This document shows, one piece after another, positions 42,836 through 52,008 of a DNA stretch of 64,000 bases. Every line of letters begins with the position of its first letter. Position 1 is the first letter of the stretch. Origin of the DNA: an uncultured Faecalibacterium sp. (GTDB lineage Bacteria; Bacillota; Clostridia; Oscillospirales; Ruminococcaceae); NCBI GenBank assembly GCA_934547065.1, contig CAKTEF010000008.1:11186-75185 (forward strand), in the 5' to 3' direction. A program made the translations under genes and the position numbers. A model generated the notes under the pieces. The model saw only the letters and a program-made list of their open reading frames with translations. It was not told the DNA's origin and did no database searches.

Positions 42836-44152
42836 ATGAACCATGTAACTCCCATTGATGCCAGGATGCTGGCCCGCTTTGAGCGGGGTTATGATGCCCG
42901 CCCGGAGCTGCAGGTGATGTCCAATGCCATCTCCCGCACCGCTCTGCCGGATGCCGCCTTTGTGCCTGCCGCAGCAGCCAGGCTGCAAATGGATTTCTCG
43001 GTGCTGGTCAAGACCGACAACATCACCAACCAGAAGCAGAGCGGCCGCTGCTGGATGTTCTCCACCCTGAACATGCTGCGTCAGCGTGTGATCGAGAAGT
43101 GCAATCTGGAAGATTTCTCGTTTTCGCCCACCTATCTGGCGTTCTATGATAAGCTGGAAAAGGCCAACCTGTTCTTTGAGAATGTCATCCACTTTGCAGA
43201 CCAGGAACTGGATGACCGCGAGACCTTTACCCTGATGGGGAATCCGCTGCCGGATGGCGGCCAGTGGGATATGGCCATCAGCCTGATCAAAAAGTATGGT
43301 CTGGTGCCGTCCTGGGTCATGCCGGAAACGGTGCATTCCACCGGAACGGCCAAGTATCTGCCCATCCTGTGCCGGAAAATGCGCGAGGATGCGCTGGAAC
43401 TGCGGGCGCTGGTCCGGGCGGGCAAAGACCCCGCAGTGCGCCGTGAGGAGATGCTGGCCGAGATCTACAACGCCCTGCGCATCCTCTACGGCCAGCCGCC
43501 CAAGACGTTTGATTTTGAGTACACCGACAAGGATCGGGCCTACCACCGCGACTGCGGCATGACCCCGCACAGCTTCCTGGAAACGTATGTGGGCAACGAT
43601 TTTGATGACTATGCCGTGATCATTTCTTCGCCCATCCATGAGGTCAATCGTACGTACTGCCAGCCGTTCATGGGCGACGTGGTGGAGGAAAACATGTTCT
43701 GGCTCAACCTCTCGCAGGAGGAATTGGAGGATCTGACCATCCGCCAGCTTCAGGCAGGCGAGGGCGTGATGTTCAGCTGCGACTGCCACCCGGACGGCGA
43801 CCGCGCCAACGGTTACTGGGATCCGGACAGCTTCCAGTACGGCGAGGTGCTGGGCGGCCTGACGTTCCACATGACCAAGGCCGAGCGGATGCTTACCCGT
43901 GACAGCACCATGAACCACTGCATGATGTTCTGCGGCGTGAATCTGGACGAAAACGGCCAGCCCAACCGCTGGAAGATCGAAAACAGCTGGGGCGAAACCG
44001 CTGGCCAAAAAGGCTATTACATTGGCAGCGAGAAATGGTTCCAGGCCAATGTCTATCAGGTCACGGTGCGTAAGAGCCTGCTGACCGATGCCCAGCGCGC
44101 CCTGCTGGACCAGGAGCCTCTGCCCATGAAGCTGTGGGATCCGCTGGGTTGA
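42836..44152 (+). CDS. pepC: Aminopeptidase C (bleomycin hydrolase family, C1B)
   Basis: 438 residues from the ATG; an in-frame GTG nine nt upstream is less likely. The catalytic Cys72 is in QKQSGRCWMFSTLNM, the His in MNHCMMFCGV, and the Asn in KIENSWGE, which together form the papain-like triad. PepC-type enzymes are cytosolic hexamers that trim peptides. Full length for the family, with no signal peptide. Confidence 0.95.
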   Translation: MNHVTPIDARMLARFERGYDARPELQVMSNAISRTALPDAAFVPAAAARLQMDFSVLVKTDNITNQKQSGRCWMFSTLNMLRQRVIEKCNLEDFSFSPTYLAFYDKLEKANLFFENVIHFADQELDDRETFTLMGNPLPDGGQWDMAISLIKKYGLVPSWVMPETVHSTGTAKYLPILCRKMREDALELRALVRAGKDPAVRREEMLAEIYNALRILYGQPPKTFDFEYTDKDRAYHRDCGMTPHSFLETYVGNDFDDYAVIISSPIHEVNRTYCQPFMGDVVEENMFWLNLSQEELEDLTIRQLQAGEGVMFSCDCHPDGDRANGYWDPDSFQYGEVLGGLTFHMTKAERMLTRDSTMNHCMMFCGVNLDENGQPNRWKIENSWGETAGQKGYYIGSEKWFQANVYQVTVRKSLLTDAQRALLDQEPLPMKLWDPLG

Positions 44153-44171
44153 TTTTGGAATAAAAGAATAG

Positions 44172-44217
44172 CCCTCTCAGTCACGCTGACGCGTGCCAGC
44201 TCCCCCAAAGGGGAGCC
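44172..44217 (+). repeat. Short palindromic repeat unit, plus orientation
   Basis: CCCTCTCAGTCACGCTGACG then CGTGCCAGCTCCCCCAAAGG and GGAGCC. It pairs with the inverted unit at 44281-44327 across about 63 bp. Confidence 0.75.
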
Positions 44218-44280
44218 AATGCATCTGACAGGAAAAAGGCATTGAATTTTGCACGGCCTTATCTTGAAAGTGCGATTGTC

Positions 44281-44327
44281 TCTCCCCTTTGGGAGAGGTG
44301 GCATTGCGAAGCAATGACGGAGAGGGC
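44281..44327 (-). repeat. Short palindromic repeat unit, minus orientation
   Basis: TCTCCCCTTTGGGAGAGGTG then GCATTGCGAAGCAATGACGG and AGAGGG. It is the inverted partner of 44172-44217. It lies between the convergent pepC and histidine kinase genes and may double as a terminator. Confidence 0.75.
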
Positions 44328-44336
44328 GTTTTCGTT

Positions 44337-45881
44337 TTATAATAACGGCAGCTTCAGCGTAAAGCAGCTGCCTTTGCCCACTTCGCTTTCCAGCAGGATC
44401 TCTCCATGGTGGAGGCGAGCCAGCTCCTGGGCGATGGTGAGTCCCAGGCCGGTGGAGTCGTGTTTGGAGTTGGCGGTGGTGTGGAAATAGCGATCAAACA
44501 CGGCTGCCTGATCTTCCGGCGCAATGCCGCAGCCGGTGTCCCGTACCCGTACCAGAGCAAAGCCGCTGTCCGCAGCACAGCTCACGGTGATCTGCCCGCC
44601 TGCCGGAGTGTAGTGGATGGCGTTGGTCACAAGGTTCTGCACGATCTGCTGCAAGCGGATGGCATCGCCCCAGACAGGCAGGAGGGCGGCTGTGTCGGCT
44701 TGTAGGACAACGCCCTTTTTCTCCGCTTCGCTGCGACAGCCGCCGCACACGGCGGTGATGACAGCGTTCAGGAATACCCGGTCCTCGTTCAGCAGCACCT
44801 GCTTCTGTTCCAGCTTGGCAGCAAGGAACAGGTCCTCGGTCAGATGCCGCAAAAATTCCACCCGCTGCTGCAAGGCAGGCAGCAGGGCAGGCAGGGCTTC
44901 CGGAACGGCCTCCAGCGTTTCCAGCCCGCTGCTGACGGCAAACAGGGGGCTGCGCAGGTCGTGGAAGATGTTCAGCATCATGCTCTTGCGGGCCTCCGTC
45001 TCCTCGGTCAGGGCGCGGGTGCGTTCCATGACCCGTGCGTCCAGCTCGCGGGCCAGCTGCTCCGTGCGGTCGAACTGCAGGGCGAACCGGCGGCAGACAT
45101 AGGTCATGCAGCCCAGTGTGAACGGGATATCGTAGATGCGGGCGCAGCGCAGCAGGTAGAACCAGATGCTTTCCTGGAAAAACGGGACGTTCAGCCCCGG
45201 CAGCAGCACCCAGATCCGCAGCCCGGACGTAACAGCACAGGGGAACAACAGCAGCAAAGCCGAGCCGGAGCCGTTCCAGCAGGCGGCCAGGAGCAGCATC
45301 AGGCAGTAGGCCATGCCGCCCGCCAGCGCAATGGCCCGGAGCCAGGCAGAGGAGTGGAGTGACAGCAGAAGATACCCGGCTGTCAGCGCCAGTGCAAGGA
45401 GCTTCTGCTTCCGGTTTTCCGGGGCCTGGCCGGTCAGGGCGGCGCAGAGTCCGATGGGGGCCAGGACCGTCAGCGCGAAAAAGCTGCGCCGCAAGGCGAC
45501 AACCATGGGATCTGTGCTGAGGGGCAAAAGGACGATCACTACGCCCCAGGCAATGAGCACCGCCAGGTAGAGCAGAAAATATCCCAGCTCCTGCTGCGGC
45601 TTGTAGCGGTAGAGCGCCAGAACCACGGCCGCCAGGGTGCAGAACACGGTGATCGCCAGCCATTGCAGGGTGGTCCGGAGGGTGAGGGCGGTTTGCCCCA
45701 GCTCCGGGTGGCTCCCGGCCCAGGCGATGAACAGGACCTCGGCTTCCTGGCGGCTCGCCAAGGCCGTGGTGCTCAGCGGCTGGCACCGGGCGTTGAGCCA
45801 GATGCCGACAAGCACGATGCCAAACGTCAGCAGCACGGCCGCAAGGGCGAGAAAGAGCTTTTTATCGTTTGAATGATCCAT
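44337..45881 (-). CDS. Membrane histidine kinase with a multi-pass sensor region
   Basis: 514 residues; GGGAGGCTG precedes the ATG. One helix (about 8-30), an extracytoplasmic segment of about 45 residues, then six or seven further helices to about residue 255 resemble 7TM-type sensors. A coiled region leads to the H-box MMLNIFHDLRSPLFAV and the HATPase domain (QIVQNLVTNAIHYTPAGG, RDTGCGIAPEDQ, DSTGLGLTIAQELARLH). It is divergent from the response regulator gene, 100 bp away, which is probably its partner. The ligand is unknown. Confidence 0.9.
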   Translation of the reverse strand: MDHSNDKKLFLALAAVLLTFGIVLVGIWLNARCQPLSTTALASRQEAEVLFIAWAGSHPELGQTALTLRTTLQWLAITVFCTLAAVVLALYRYKPQQELGYFLLYLAVLIAWGVVIVLLPLSTDPMVVALRRSFFALTVLAPIGLCAALTGQAPENRKQKLLALALTAGYLLLSLHSSAWLRAIALAGGMAYCLMLLLAACWNGSGSALLLLFPCAVTSGLRIWVLLPGLNVPFFQESIWFYLLRCARIYDIPFTLGCMTYVCRRFALQFDRTEQLARELDARVMERTRALTEETEARKSMMLNIFHDLRSPLFAVSSGLETLEAVPEALPALLPALQQRVEFLRHLTEDLFLAAKLEQKQVLLNEDRVFLNAVITAVCGGCRSEAEKKGVVLQADTAALLPVWGDAIRLQQIVQNLVTNAIHYTPAGGQITVSCAADSGFALVRVRDTGCGIAPEDQAAVFDRYFHTTANSKHDSTGLGLTIAQELARLHHGEILLESEVGKGSCFTLKLPLL

Positions 45882-45904
45882 GGACAGCCTCCCTGGAAGA
45901 ACAG

Positions 45905-45933
45905 TTGAGAAATGAGCCGGAATACGGTATACT
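45905..45933 (+). promoter_or_regulatory. Promoter of the response regulator gene
   Basis: TTGAGA, 17-nt spacer, TATACT. The -10 begins a small inverted repeat TATACT-N7-AGTATA (45928-45946), which could be an operator. Confidence 0.75.
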
Positions 45934-45981
45934 AATCATCAGTATATCAAATTTATGCCGAAAAGGGGAGAGCAAAACCGC

Positions 45982-46683
45982 ATGATCCGTGTTTTGTTGG
46001 TGGAGGACGACCCGGTGATCCGGGATACGACCTGCTATTTCTTGAAAAGCCAGCAGAATTTTGAGGTAGTCTGTGCCGACACCGGCGGCGAGGCCCTGAG
46101 CCACGCCCGCGAAAAGTTCGACGTGATCCTGATGGACATTCTTTTGCCGGACACCAACGGCATGGATCTGTGCCAGCGCCTGCGCAGCTGGCACCACTGC
46201 CCCATCATCTTTACCTCCTGCCTGGACGACACCGATACGGTGGTGCGGGCACTGGAACTGGGCGGCGACGATTTCCTTGCAAAGCCCTACAACCACAAGG
46301 TCCTGCTGGCCCGCATCATGGCAAACATCCGCCGGGTCCAGATGGATGCTGCAGAGCCCCGCGTCAACGGCTACCACTGCGCGGCCTTTACGCTGGATGC
46401 CGACAGCCATTGCGTGGAAAAAAGCGGTCAGCGCATCCATCTGGCCGATATGGAGTACCGCATCCTCACCCTGTTTGTGCGCTATCCCAACACGTTTTTT
46501 ACGGCCAACGAGCTCTACCAGAAGATCTGGGGCAAAGAGAGCCTGGGAGATGTGCGCACGGTGCAGGTGCATATCCACAACCTGCGCAGCAAGATCGAAC
46601 CGGACCCGGCCAAGCCCGTGTACCTGAAAAATGTCTGGGGCAAGGGCTATGTGTTCCGCCCGGAGGGGGAAGCCGAAAGCTGA
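45982..46683 (+). CDS. OmpR/PhoB-family response regulator
   Basis: 233 residues from the ATG 9 nt after AAAGGGGAGAG; an upstream in-frame ATG would place that site inside the gene. The receiver domain has VEDD (8-10) and the phosphorylated Asp52 in VILMDILLPD, and LAKPYNHKVLLARI with the conserved Lys. The winged-helix DNA-binding domain has LTLFVRYPNTFFTANELYQKIWG and DVRTVQVHIHNLRSKIE. It is divergent from the histidine kinase. The flavoenzyme gene downstream carries direct repeats typical of this regulator class. Confidence 0.95.
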   Translation: MIRVLLVEDDPVIRDTTCYFLKSQQNFEVVCADTGGEALSHAREKFDVILMDILLPDTNGMDLCQRLRSWHHCPIIFTSCLDDTDTVVRALELGGDDFLAKPYNHKVLLARIMANIRRVQMDAAEPRVNGYHCAAFTLDADSHCVEKSGQRIHLADMEYRILTLFVRYPNTFFTANELYQKIWGKESLGDVRTVQVHIHNLRSKIEPDPAKPVYLKNVWGKGYVFRPEGEAES

Positions 46684-46730
46684 TCTTTTGGTGCAAACAT
46701 GAAGAAACGTTAAACCGCGAGTGCCGGATT

Positions 46731-46746
46731 TTTAAGAAAATTTAAG
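46731..46746 (+). promoter_or_regulatory. Direct-repeat regulator site 1
   Basis: TTTAAG-AAAA-TTTAAG: two TTAAG units with a 10-bp period, as bound by OmpR-family dimers. It lies 48 nt after the response regulator stop. Confidence 0.6.
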
Positions 46747-46836
46747 CAGATGGCGCTTTTTGACCTCTAAATTGACCGTTATTTATCAAACAAAGTGCAA
46801 AAAACAGCGGTCTGCGGCAAAGAACCGGAAAAGATG

Positions 46837-46852
46837 CTTAAGAATCCTTAAG
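46837..46852 (+). promoter_or_regulatory. Direct-repeat regulator site 2, at the flavoenzyme promoter
   Basis: CTTAAG-AATC-CTTAAG, the same 10-bp arrangement as site 1. A candidate -10 TATTAT lies at 46880-46885, so the site occupies the position where an activator replaces a poor -35. The rest of the 303-bp gap (46684-46986) holds AT-rich sequence and no gene. Confidence 0.65.
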
Positions 46853-46986
46853 GGACAACTTGCAAAAAATGTGTTAAATTATTATCGAACGAAGTGCGCG
46901 CTGCACTGTGGCAGCGCGTTTCGGATGAATTGAGAAGATGAATGAAGAACACAAGTGAACTCATAGAAGAAAGGACGTTCCGATCC

Positions 46987-49020
46987 ATGAACAAGATCTC
47001 CCGCAAAGGTTTCCTGAAGATCGCCGCTGCTGCTGCCATGTCCGGTGTCACCGCCGGTGCATTGGCCGCTTGCAACACTGCAAATTCCTCTGCCGCTTCT
47101 TCCGGCGCAGCCGGAAGCTACATTCCCGGTACCTACACCGGTACCGCCGAGGGCATTTCCTCCACCGTCAAGGTCACCATGACGTTCTCCGAGAGCGCTG
47201 TGACCGATGTGGTCGTTGATACCTCCGGCGAGACCGCTTCCTACGGTGCAGCCGCAGCCGACGAGCTGAAGAACCAGCTGCTGAACTCCGCTTCTGCCGA
47301 GATCGACGGCGTGTCCGGCTCCACCATCACCTCCGATGCCGTCATCAAGGCCGCCAAGAGCTGCTATGCACAGGCCAAGGGCGAGGCGACCGTTTCCTCT
47401 GTTCAGCTGCCGACCGGCGACGAGACCGACTGGCTGGGCAAGGAGCCTGACATCGACGAGGCTGCCATCACCGAGACCGTGGACACCGACATTGTGATCG
47501 TTGGCGCAGGCAACGGCGGCATGTTCGCTGCTGCCTATGCTGCTGCCAACGGCCTGAACTTCCGTGTCATCGAGCAGAACGGCAATGTGCAGGACACCCG
47601 CCACTGGTACGGTGCCATCGACTCTGCTGCCGCCAAAGCCGCCGGTGCTCCCGCCACCGATAAGGCCAAGCTGCTGAGCGAGATCAGCCGCTACGCCTCC
47701 GGCAAGTGCGACCAGCGCGTGGTCAAGACCTGGATCAACGAGTCTGCCGCGATGCACGACTTCATGCGCAGCATTCTGGAAGATAAGTACGGCTGGGTGT
47801 GCGATTTCACCTCTGGCAGCGAGGCTGCATGGCCCGCAGAGAATGCCGAGCACAACACCGATTATCTCTACCCCGTGCAGGAGCACAACTACATGGCCAG
47901 TGAGGCCGCTTCCGGCAAGCCCCGGAACGAGCTGCTGCTGGACTACATCCGCGAGCTGGGCTACGACGTGGACTTCAAGGTAAGCCTGGCCAAGCTGGAA
48001 AAGAACAGTGATGGCCGCATTACCGGCATCATCGCCCAGAGCACCGAGGATGATCACTTCATCCGCTACAACGCCAACCAGGGCGTGCTGCTGGCCTGCG
48101 GCGGTTTCCCCGGCAACCCCTACATGATGGAGCAGCTGGACCCCCTGGGCACCAGTGTGACCACCGCCTGCTCTTACTCCCCGGCAGACAAGGGCTACGG
48201 CATCCGTGCCGCTGTCTGGGCCGGTGCAAACCTGGACAAGGAAGCCGCCCCCATGCTGTTTGACCGCGGCATTGTTGCCCCCGGCGTGGATGGCGGCTAC
48301 GTGGACAGTGACTCCGCCTTTGGCGGCAAGGCGTTCCCCGGCAAGATCCGTCAGTACAACCCCGGCACCCAGCCGTTCCTGAAGGTGAACCGCAACGGCG
48401 AGCGCTTTGCCAACGAGAGCTGCCCCTACAACGATATCGTCTACGCCGCTGCCCACCAGCCGGGCCGCGTCTACGCCCAGATCTGCGATTCCAACATTCT
48501 GGAGGACGCAAAGCGTTTCCATACCATCGGCTGCTCTGCCCAGACCCGCAACGGCGGCGAGAAGTACATTCAGGGCAAGATGGACGAGGCCATCGAGGCC
48601 GGTGCATTGTTCAAGTGCGATACGCTGGACGAGCTGGCGGACAAGATGGGCTTTACCGGTGCTGCCAAGGACACGTTCCTTGCTACCGTGGAGCGTTACA
48701 ACGAGCTGTATGACAAGCAGAACGATGAGGATTTCGGCAAGCCCGCTTACCGCCTGAGCGCGATCCGCACCGCTCCGTTCTATGGCTGCTGGCTGGGTGC
48801 CTCTCTGCTGTGTACCGAGCAGGGCATTGCCATCAACGAAAAGGGCCAGGCTCTGGACAACAACAACCAGCCTATGGAGGGCCTGTACATCACCGGCGAC
48901 ATGTCCGGCAGCTTCTTTGCCAACAACTATCCCTGCCTGATGGCCGGTGTCGCCATGGGCCGCACCCTGACCTTTGCCATGAAAGCCGTCAAGCAGATGG
49001 CCGGTCTGGAAGAAGCGTAA
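46987..49020 (+). CDS. Secreted lipoprotein flavoenzyme: FMN-binding domain plus fumarate-reductase-type FAD oxidoreductase
   Basis: 677 residues from the ATG after GAAAGGACG. A signal with SRKGFLK and lipobox LAAC (Cys29) indicates export (possibly by Tat) and lipid anchoring. Residues 45-130 are an FMN-binding domain with DGVSGST, the site where ApbE attaches FMN, Thr113 by motif. Residues 160-677 are a fumarate reductase/urocanate reductase-type flavoprotein: DIVIVGAGNGGMFAAAYAA, LLACGGFPGN, NGERFANESCPYND and a TGDMSGSFFANNYPCLMAGVAMGR end. Family members reduce extracellular acceptors such as fumarate or other unsaturated carboxylates with electrons from the membrane. The acceptor is not predictable. 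No apbE or electron-transfer partner is nearby. Confidence 0.9.
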   Translation: MNKISRKGFLKIAAAAAMSGVTAGALAACNTANSSAASSGAAGSYIPGTYTGTAEGISSTVKVTMTFSESAVTDVVVDTSGETASYGAAAADELKNQLLNSASAEIDGVSGSTITSDAVIKAAKSCYAQAKGEATVSSVQLPTGDETDWLGKEPDIDEAAITETVDTDIVIVGAGNGGMFAAAYAAANGLNFRVIEQNGNVQDTRHWYGAIDSAAAKAAGAPATDKAKLLSEISRYASGKCDQRVVKTWINESAAMHDFMRSILEDKYGWVCDFTSGSEAAWPAENAEHNTDYLYPVQEHNYMASEAASGKPRNELLLDYIRELGYDVDFKVSLAKLEKNSDGRITGIIAQSTEDDHFIRYNANQGVLLACGGFPGNPYMMEQLDPLGTSVTTACSYSPADKGYGIRAAVWAGANLDKEAAPMLFDRGIVAPGVDGGYVDSDSAFGGKAFPGKIRQYNPGTQPFLKVNRNGERFANESCPYNDIVYAAAHQPGRVYAQICDSNILEDAKRFHTIGCSAQTRNGGEKYIQGKMDEAIEAGALFKCDTLDELADKMGFTGAAKDTFLATVERYNELYDKQNDEDFGKPAYRLSAIRTAPFYGCWLGASLLCTEQGIAINEKGQALDNNNQPMEGLYITGDMSGSFFANNYPCLMAGVAMGRTLTFAMKAVKQMAGLEEA

Positions 49021-49048
49021 TCACTACTAAAATCAACGGATAAAAATG

Positions 49049-49087
49049 CAGCGCCGCAGAAGCCAAAAGCCTCTGCGGCGCTGTTTT
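49049..49087. terminator. Terminator of the flavoenzyme gene
   Basis: CAGCGCCGCAGA/TCTGCGGCGCTG with an 11-nt loop, then TTTTA. Confidence 0.9.
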
Positions 49088-49124
49088 ACGTTCCCTCTAT
49101 ACACAAAAGAAAAGCAGCTCTGCC

Positions 49125-49565
49125 TCAGCACACGGCGCGGCGGGGCGCACGGATCGGCTCTACCACAGGCGGATGCATTCCATCGCGGTAGTCCAGATCT
49201 CCCTGATCCAGTCCGCGCAGCAGCACCTCGGCAGTTGCAATGTTGGTGGCAATGGGCACACTGTGCATATCACACAGCCGCAGCAGATTCTGCTCCGAAG
49301 AACTGCCGCTGTCGGCCTTGAGCGGGTCGCGGAAGAACAGCACCAGGTCTACCTCGTCGCAGGCAACGCGGGCCGTGATCTGCTGGATGCCGCCCAGCCG
49401 TCCGGAGAGGTAGCAATGCACAGGAAGGCCGGTGGCCTGGCTGAGCATCCGGCCGGTGGTACCGGTGGCAATGACAGTGTTCCGGGACAGGATACCACTG
49501 TATGCGGTGCAGAATTGGAGCGCAAGCTCCTTGCGGGAATCGTGTGCAAGAATCGCGATCGTCAT
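49125..49565 (-). CDS. mgsA: Methylglyoxal synthase
   Basis: 146 residues, GGAGAGAGAG site. The motifs AILAHDSRKELA, ATGTTGRML, SGRLGGIQQITARV, VLFFRDPLKA and CDMHSVPIATNIATAEV are those of MgsA, with the catalytic Asp in FFRDP and the His residues in place. It converts dihydroxyacetone phosphate to methylglyoxal, a bypass used when phosphate is short. Monocistronic, with its own promoter. Confidence 0.94.
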   Translation of the reverse strand: MTIAILAHDSRKELALQFCTAYSGILSRNTVIATGTTGRMLSQATGLPVHCYLSGRLGGIQQITARVACDEVDLVLFFRDPLKADSGSSSEQNLLRLCDMHSVPIATNIATAEVLLRGLDQGDLDYRDGMHPPVVEPIRAPRRAVC

Positions 49566-49699
49566 AAAGCTCTCTCTCCTTTTTTCTGCTAGTCGTAGTT
49601 CGGACAGGAAACATCGAATCCAAAAATGCAGTTGCGGGGTGGACAGTTCCGGCCGCGGCCAATCCTACCCACGAACCCGGTGCCAAACTTTCCAATATA

Positions 49700-49729
49700 G
49701 TTTTACCGCGTCGAAACAGGACTTGTCAA
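49700..49729 (-). promoter_or_regulatory. Promoter of mgsA
   Basis: On the minus strand, TTGACA, 18-nt spacer, TAAAAC, about 135 nt before the start codon. Confidence 0.6.
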
Positions 49730-49889
49730 GAGGATTTTCAAGGTTTTTGACCGGAATAGCGGGGAAAGTATGACCTTTTATTTGTGCAGAACCACAAAAA
49801 GAAAAATACATCTTGAGATTCAAAGGAAAACTGTTTCAGATAGAACTCCCGAAACTGTGTTTCGAGAAAAAACAGTCCATCCCGGTAAA

Positions 49890-49930
49890 ACAAAAATACA
49901 GACCGGTGCATCCTTTGCGCCGGTCTGTAT
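49890..49930 (-). terminator. Terminator of proCBA
   Basis: On the minus strand ATACAGACCGG/CCGGTCTGTAT with a 13-nt loop followed by TTTTG. Confidence 0.85.
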
Positions 49931-49959
49931 CAGGATCAAGGGAAAATGTTTTCAAATCC

Positions 49960-51222
49960 TCAGCGGGTCTGGCCGCAGCCGTGGATAATGTATTTGTAGC
50001 TGCACAGCTCCTCCAGTCCCATGGGGCCGCGGGCGTGGAGCTTTTGGGTGGAAATGCCCATTTCACACCCCAGCCCAAACTCACCGCCATCGGTAAAGCG
50101 GGTAGAGCAGTTGACGTAAACTGCTGCGCTGTCCACCGCAGCGGTAAAGAGGGCGGCGTTTGCCTCGTTCCGGGTCAGGATGGCCTCGCTGTGGCCGGTG
50201 GAATGCTCCGCAATGTGCCCGATGGCCTGCTCCACATCGTCCACGACCTTGACAGCCAGGATGTAGTCCAGAAATTCGGTGTCAAAATCCTGCGGTCCGG
50301 CAGGAGTGCCCGGGATCAGGGCCGCAGCCCGCTCGTCCAGCCGGAGCTCTACCGGATGCAGCCCTTTGGCGGTGCGGTCCGGGCCCAGTCTTTTTGCAAG
50401 CTTTGGAAGAAACTCAGCCGCAATGGCAGTGTGTACCAGGCAAACCTCCTCCGCGTTGCAGACGCTGGGGCGGCTGGCCTTGGCGTTTTCAATGATCTCC
50501 AGTGCGTCGGCTTGGTCGGCGCTTTCGTCCACAAAGATGTGGCAGATGCCCGTTCCGGTCTGGATGCAGGGGACCTTGGCGTTTTCCACGCAGGCATGGA
50601 TCAGCCCGGCCCCGCCGCGCGGGATCAGCAGATCCACAGAACCGACGGCGGTCATCAGGGCATTGGCGGAGGCGTGGGTGGTGTCCTCGATCAGGCAGAC
50701 CGCGGTTTCCGGCAGGCCGCCTGCCCGCAGACCCTGCCGCAGGGCTTCCACGATAGCGTGGGCACTGCGCCAGGCTTCCTTGCCGCAGCGCAGGATGCAG
50801 GCGTTGCCGCTTTTGATGGCCAGGGCGGCGGCATCGCTGGTCACATTGGGGCGGCTCTCGTAAATAATGGCGATCACGCCCATGGGTACGGCCGTTTTTT
50901 CAATGACCAGACCGTTGGGGCGCTCCACCCGGCGCAGAACCCGGCCCACCGGGTCCGGCAGGGCAGCCACTTCCCGGATGCCGTCGGCCATGGCCTGCAC
51001 CCGCTGTTCCGTCAGGGCCAGACGGTCCAGCATGACCTCCGAGATATGGTCTTTTGCCGCTTCCATGTCCTCGGCGTTGGCGGCCAGGATGGCTTCCAGG
51101 CTGGCGGGGGAGCACAGGGCATCCGCCATGCCCAGCAAAGCCTGCTTCCGGGTCTTGCCGTCGGCCAGGGCCAGAGTGTGTTTCGCCGCTTTTGCGGCTT
51201 CCAGGATCTCCTGTGTCGTCAT
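49960..51222 (-). CDS. proA: Glutamate-5-semialdehyde dehydrogenase
   Basis: 420 residues, AAGGAGG site. It has [29 protein letters not shown] in its expected place, IPRGGAGLI, the catalytic Cys region near ETCLVH-like [13 protein letters not shown], and [14 protein letters not shown] [15 protein letters not shown] at the end. It reduces glutamyl-5-phosphate in proline synthesis. Overlaps proB by four bases. Confidence 0.95.
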   Translation of the reverse strand: MTTQEILEAAKAAKHTLALADGKTRKQALLGMADALCSPASLEAILAANAEDMEAAKDHISEVMLDRLALTEQRVQAMADGIREVAALPDPVGRVLRRVERPNGLVIEKTAVPMGVIAIIYESRPNVTSDAAALAIKSGNACILRCGKEAWRSAHAIVEALRQGLRAGGLPETAVCLIEDTTHASANALMTAVGSVDLLIPRGGAGLIHACVENAKVPCIQTGTGICHIFVDESADQADALEIIENAKASRPSVCNAEEVCLVHTAIAAEFLPKLAKRLGPDRTAKGLHPVELRLDERAAALIPGTPAGPQDFDTEFLDYILAVKVVDDVEQAIGHIAEHSTGHSEAILTRNEANAALFTAAVDSAAVYVNCSTRFTDGGEFGLGCEMGISTQKLHARGPMGLEELCSYKYIIHGCGQTR

Positions 51223-52004
51223 TTCGCTGCCTCCTTATGCTGCCCCAAAAAACGGGTGCCTGCGGGCTTGCCGTCCGCAATGTCGTAAAGAAGCTCCGGA
51301 TGGGAGCCGTTGGCAATGACCATATCTGCACCGTCGGCCGTGACCATCCGGGCGGCACGGAGCTTGGTGGACATGCCGCCGGTGCCCAGCGCCGAACCGG
51401 CACCGTCGGCCAGAGCAAGGATGTCCGGCGTGATCTCGGCTACCTGCGGGATCAGCCTGGCATCGGGATGGGTGTGAGGGTTGGCGGTATACAGGCCGTC
51501 GATGTCGCTCAGCAGCACCAGCAGGTCCGCCCGGATGCAGTGGGAGACGATGGCCGCCAGCGTATCGTTGTCGCCAATGGAGGTGATCTCATCGGTGGAA
51601 ACGGTGTCGTTTTCATTGATGATGGGCAGCGCTCCCATTTCCAGCAGACGGGTGAGGGTGTTCTGGAAATTCTGCCGCCGGTCCGGGGTGTCCATGTCGG
51701 CCCCTGTCAGCAGCAGCTGGGCCACCGTGTGGTTGTAAACGGTGAACAGCCGGTCGTAGGTGTACATCAGTTCACACTGGCCCACAGCGGCACAGGCCTG
51801 TTTGACCGAAAGCTCCGTGGGACGGGCGGGGAGAAGCAGCTTGCCAAACCCCACGGCAATGGCACCGGAAGAAACTAAAATGATCTCGTGACCGGCGTTT
51901 CTCAGGTCGCTGAGGACCTTGACCAGGTTCTCGGTCAGGCGGATGTTCAGCCGCCCGGTGGGGTAGGCCAGAGTGGAGGTGCCTACTTTGACGACAATGC
52001 GCAT
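51219..52004 (-). CDS. proB: Glutamate 5-kinase (short form without PUA domain)
   Basis: 261 residues. [64 protein letters not shown], and [19 protein letters not shown], then [14 protein letters not shown] are amino-acid kinase motifs. Many ProB proteins have a C-terminal PUA domain of ~100 residues; this one ends at the kinase domain, as in several Firmicutes. It makes glutamyl-5-phosphate. The start is four nt after proC. Confidence 0.95.
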   Translation of the reverse strand: MRIVVKVGTSTLAYPTGRLNIRLTENLVKVLSDLRNAGHEIILVSSGAIAVGFGKLLLPARPTELSVKQACAAVGQCELMYTYDRLFTVYNHTVAQLLLTGADMDTPDRRQNFQNTLTRLLEMGALPIINENDTVSTDEITSIGDNDTLAAIVSHCIRADLLVLLSDIDGLYTANPHTHPDARLIPQVAEITPDILALADGAGSALGTGGMSTKLRAARMVTADGADMVIANGSHPELLYDIADGKPAGTRFLGQHKEAAK

Positions 52005-52008
52005 GAAA

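Larger units (their letters stand above)
49566..49959. other. 394-bp gene-poor gap between mgsA and proA
   Basis: Holds the mgsA promoter (minus, 49700-49729), about 160 bp of AT-rich sequence with poly-A stretches, and the proA terminator. No reading frame with a ribosome-binding site is seen. Confidence 0.6.
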
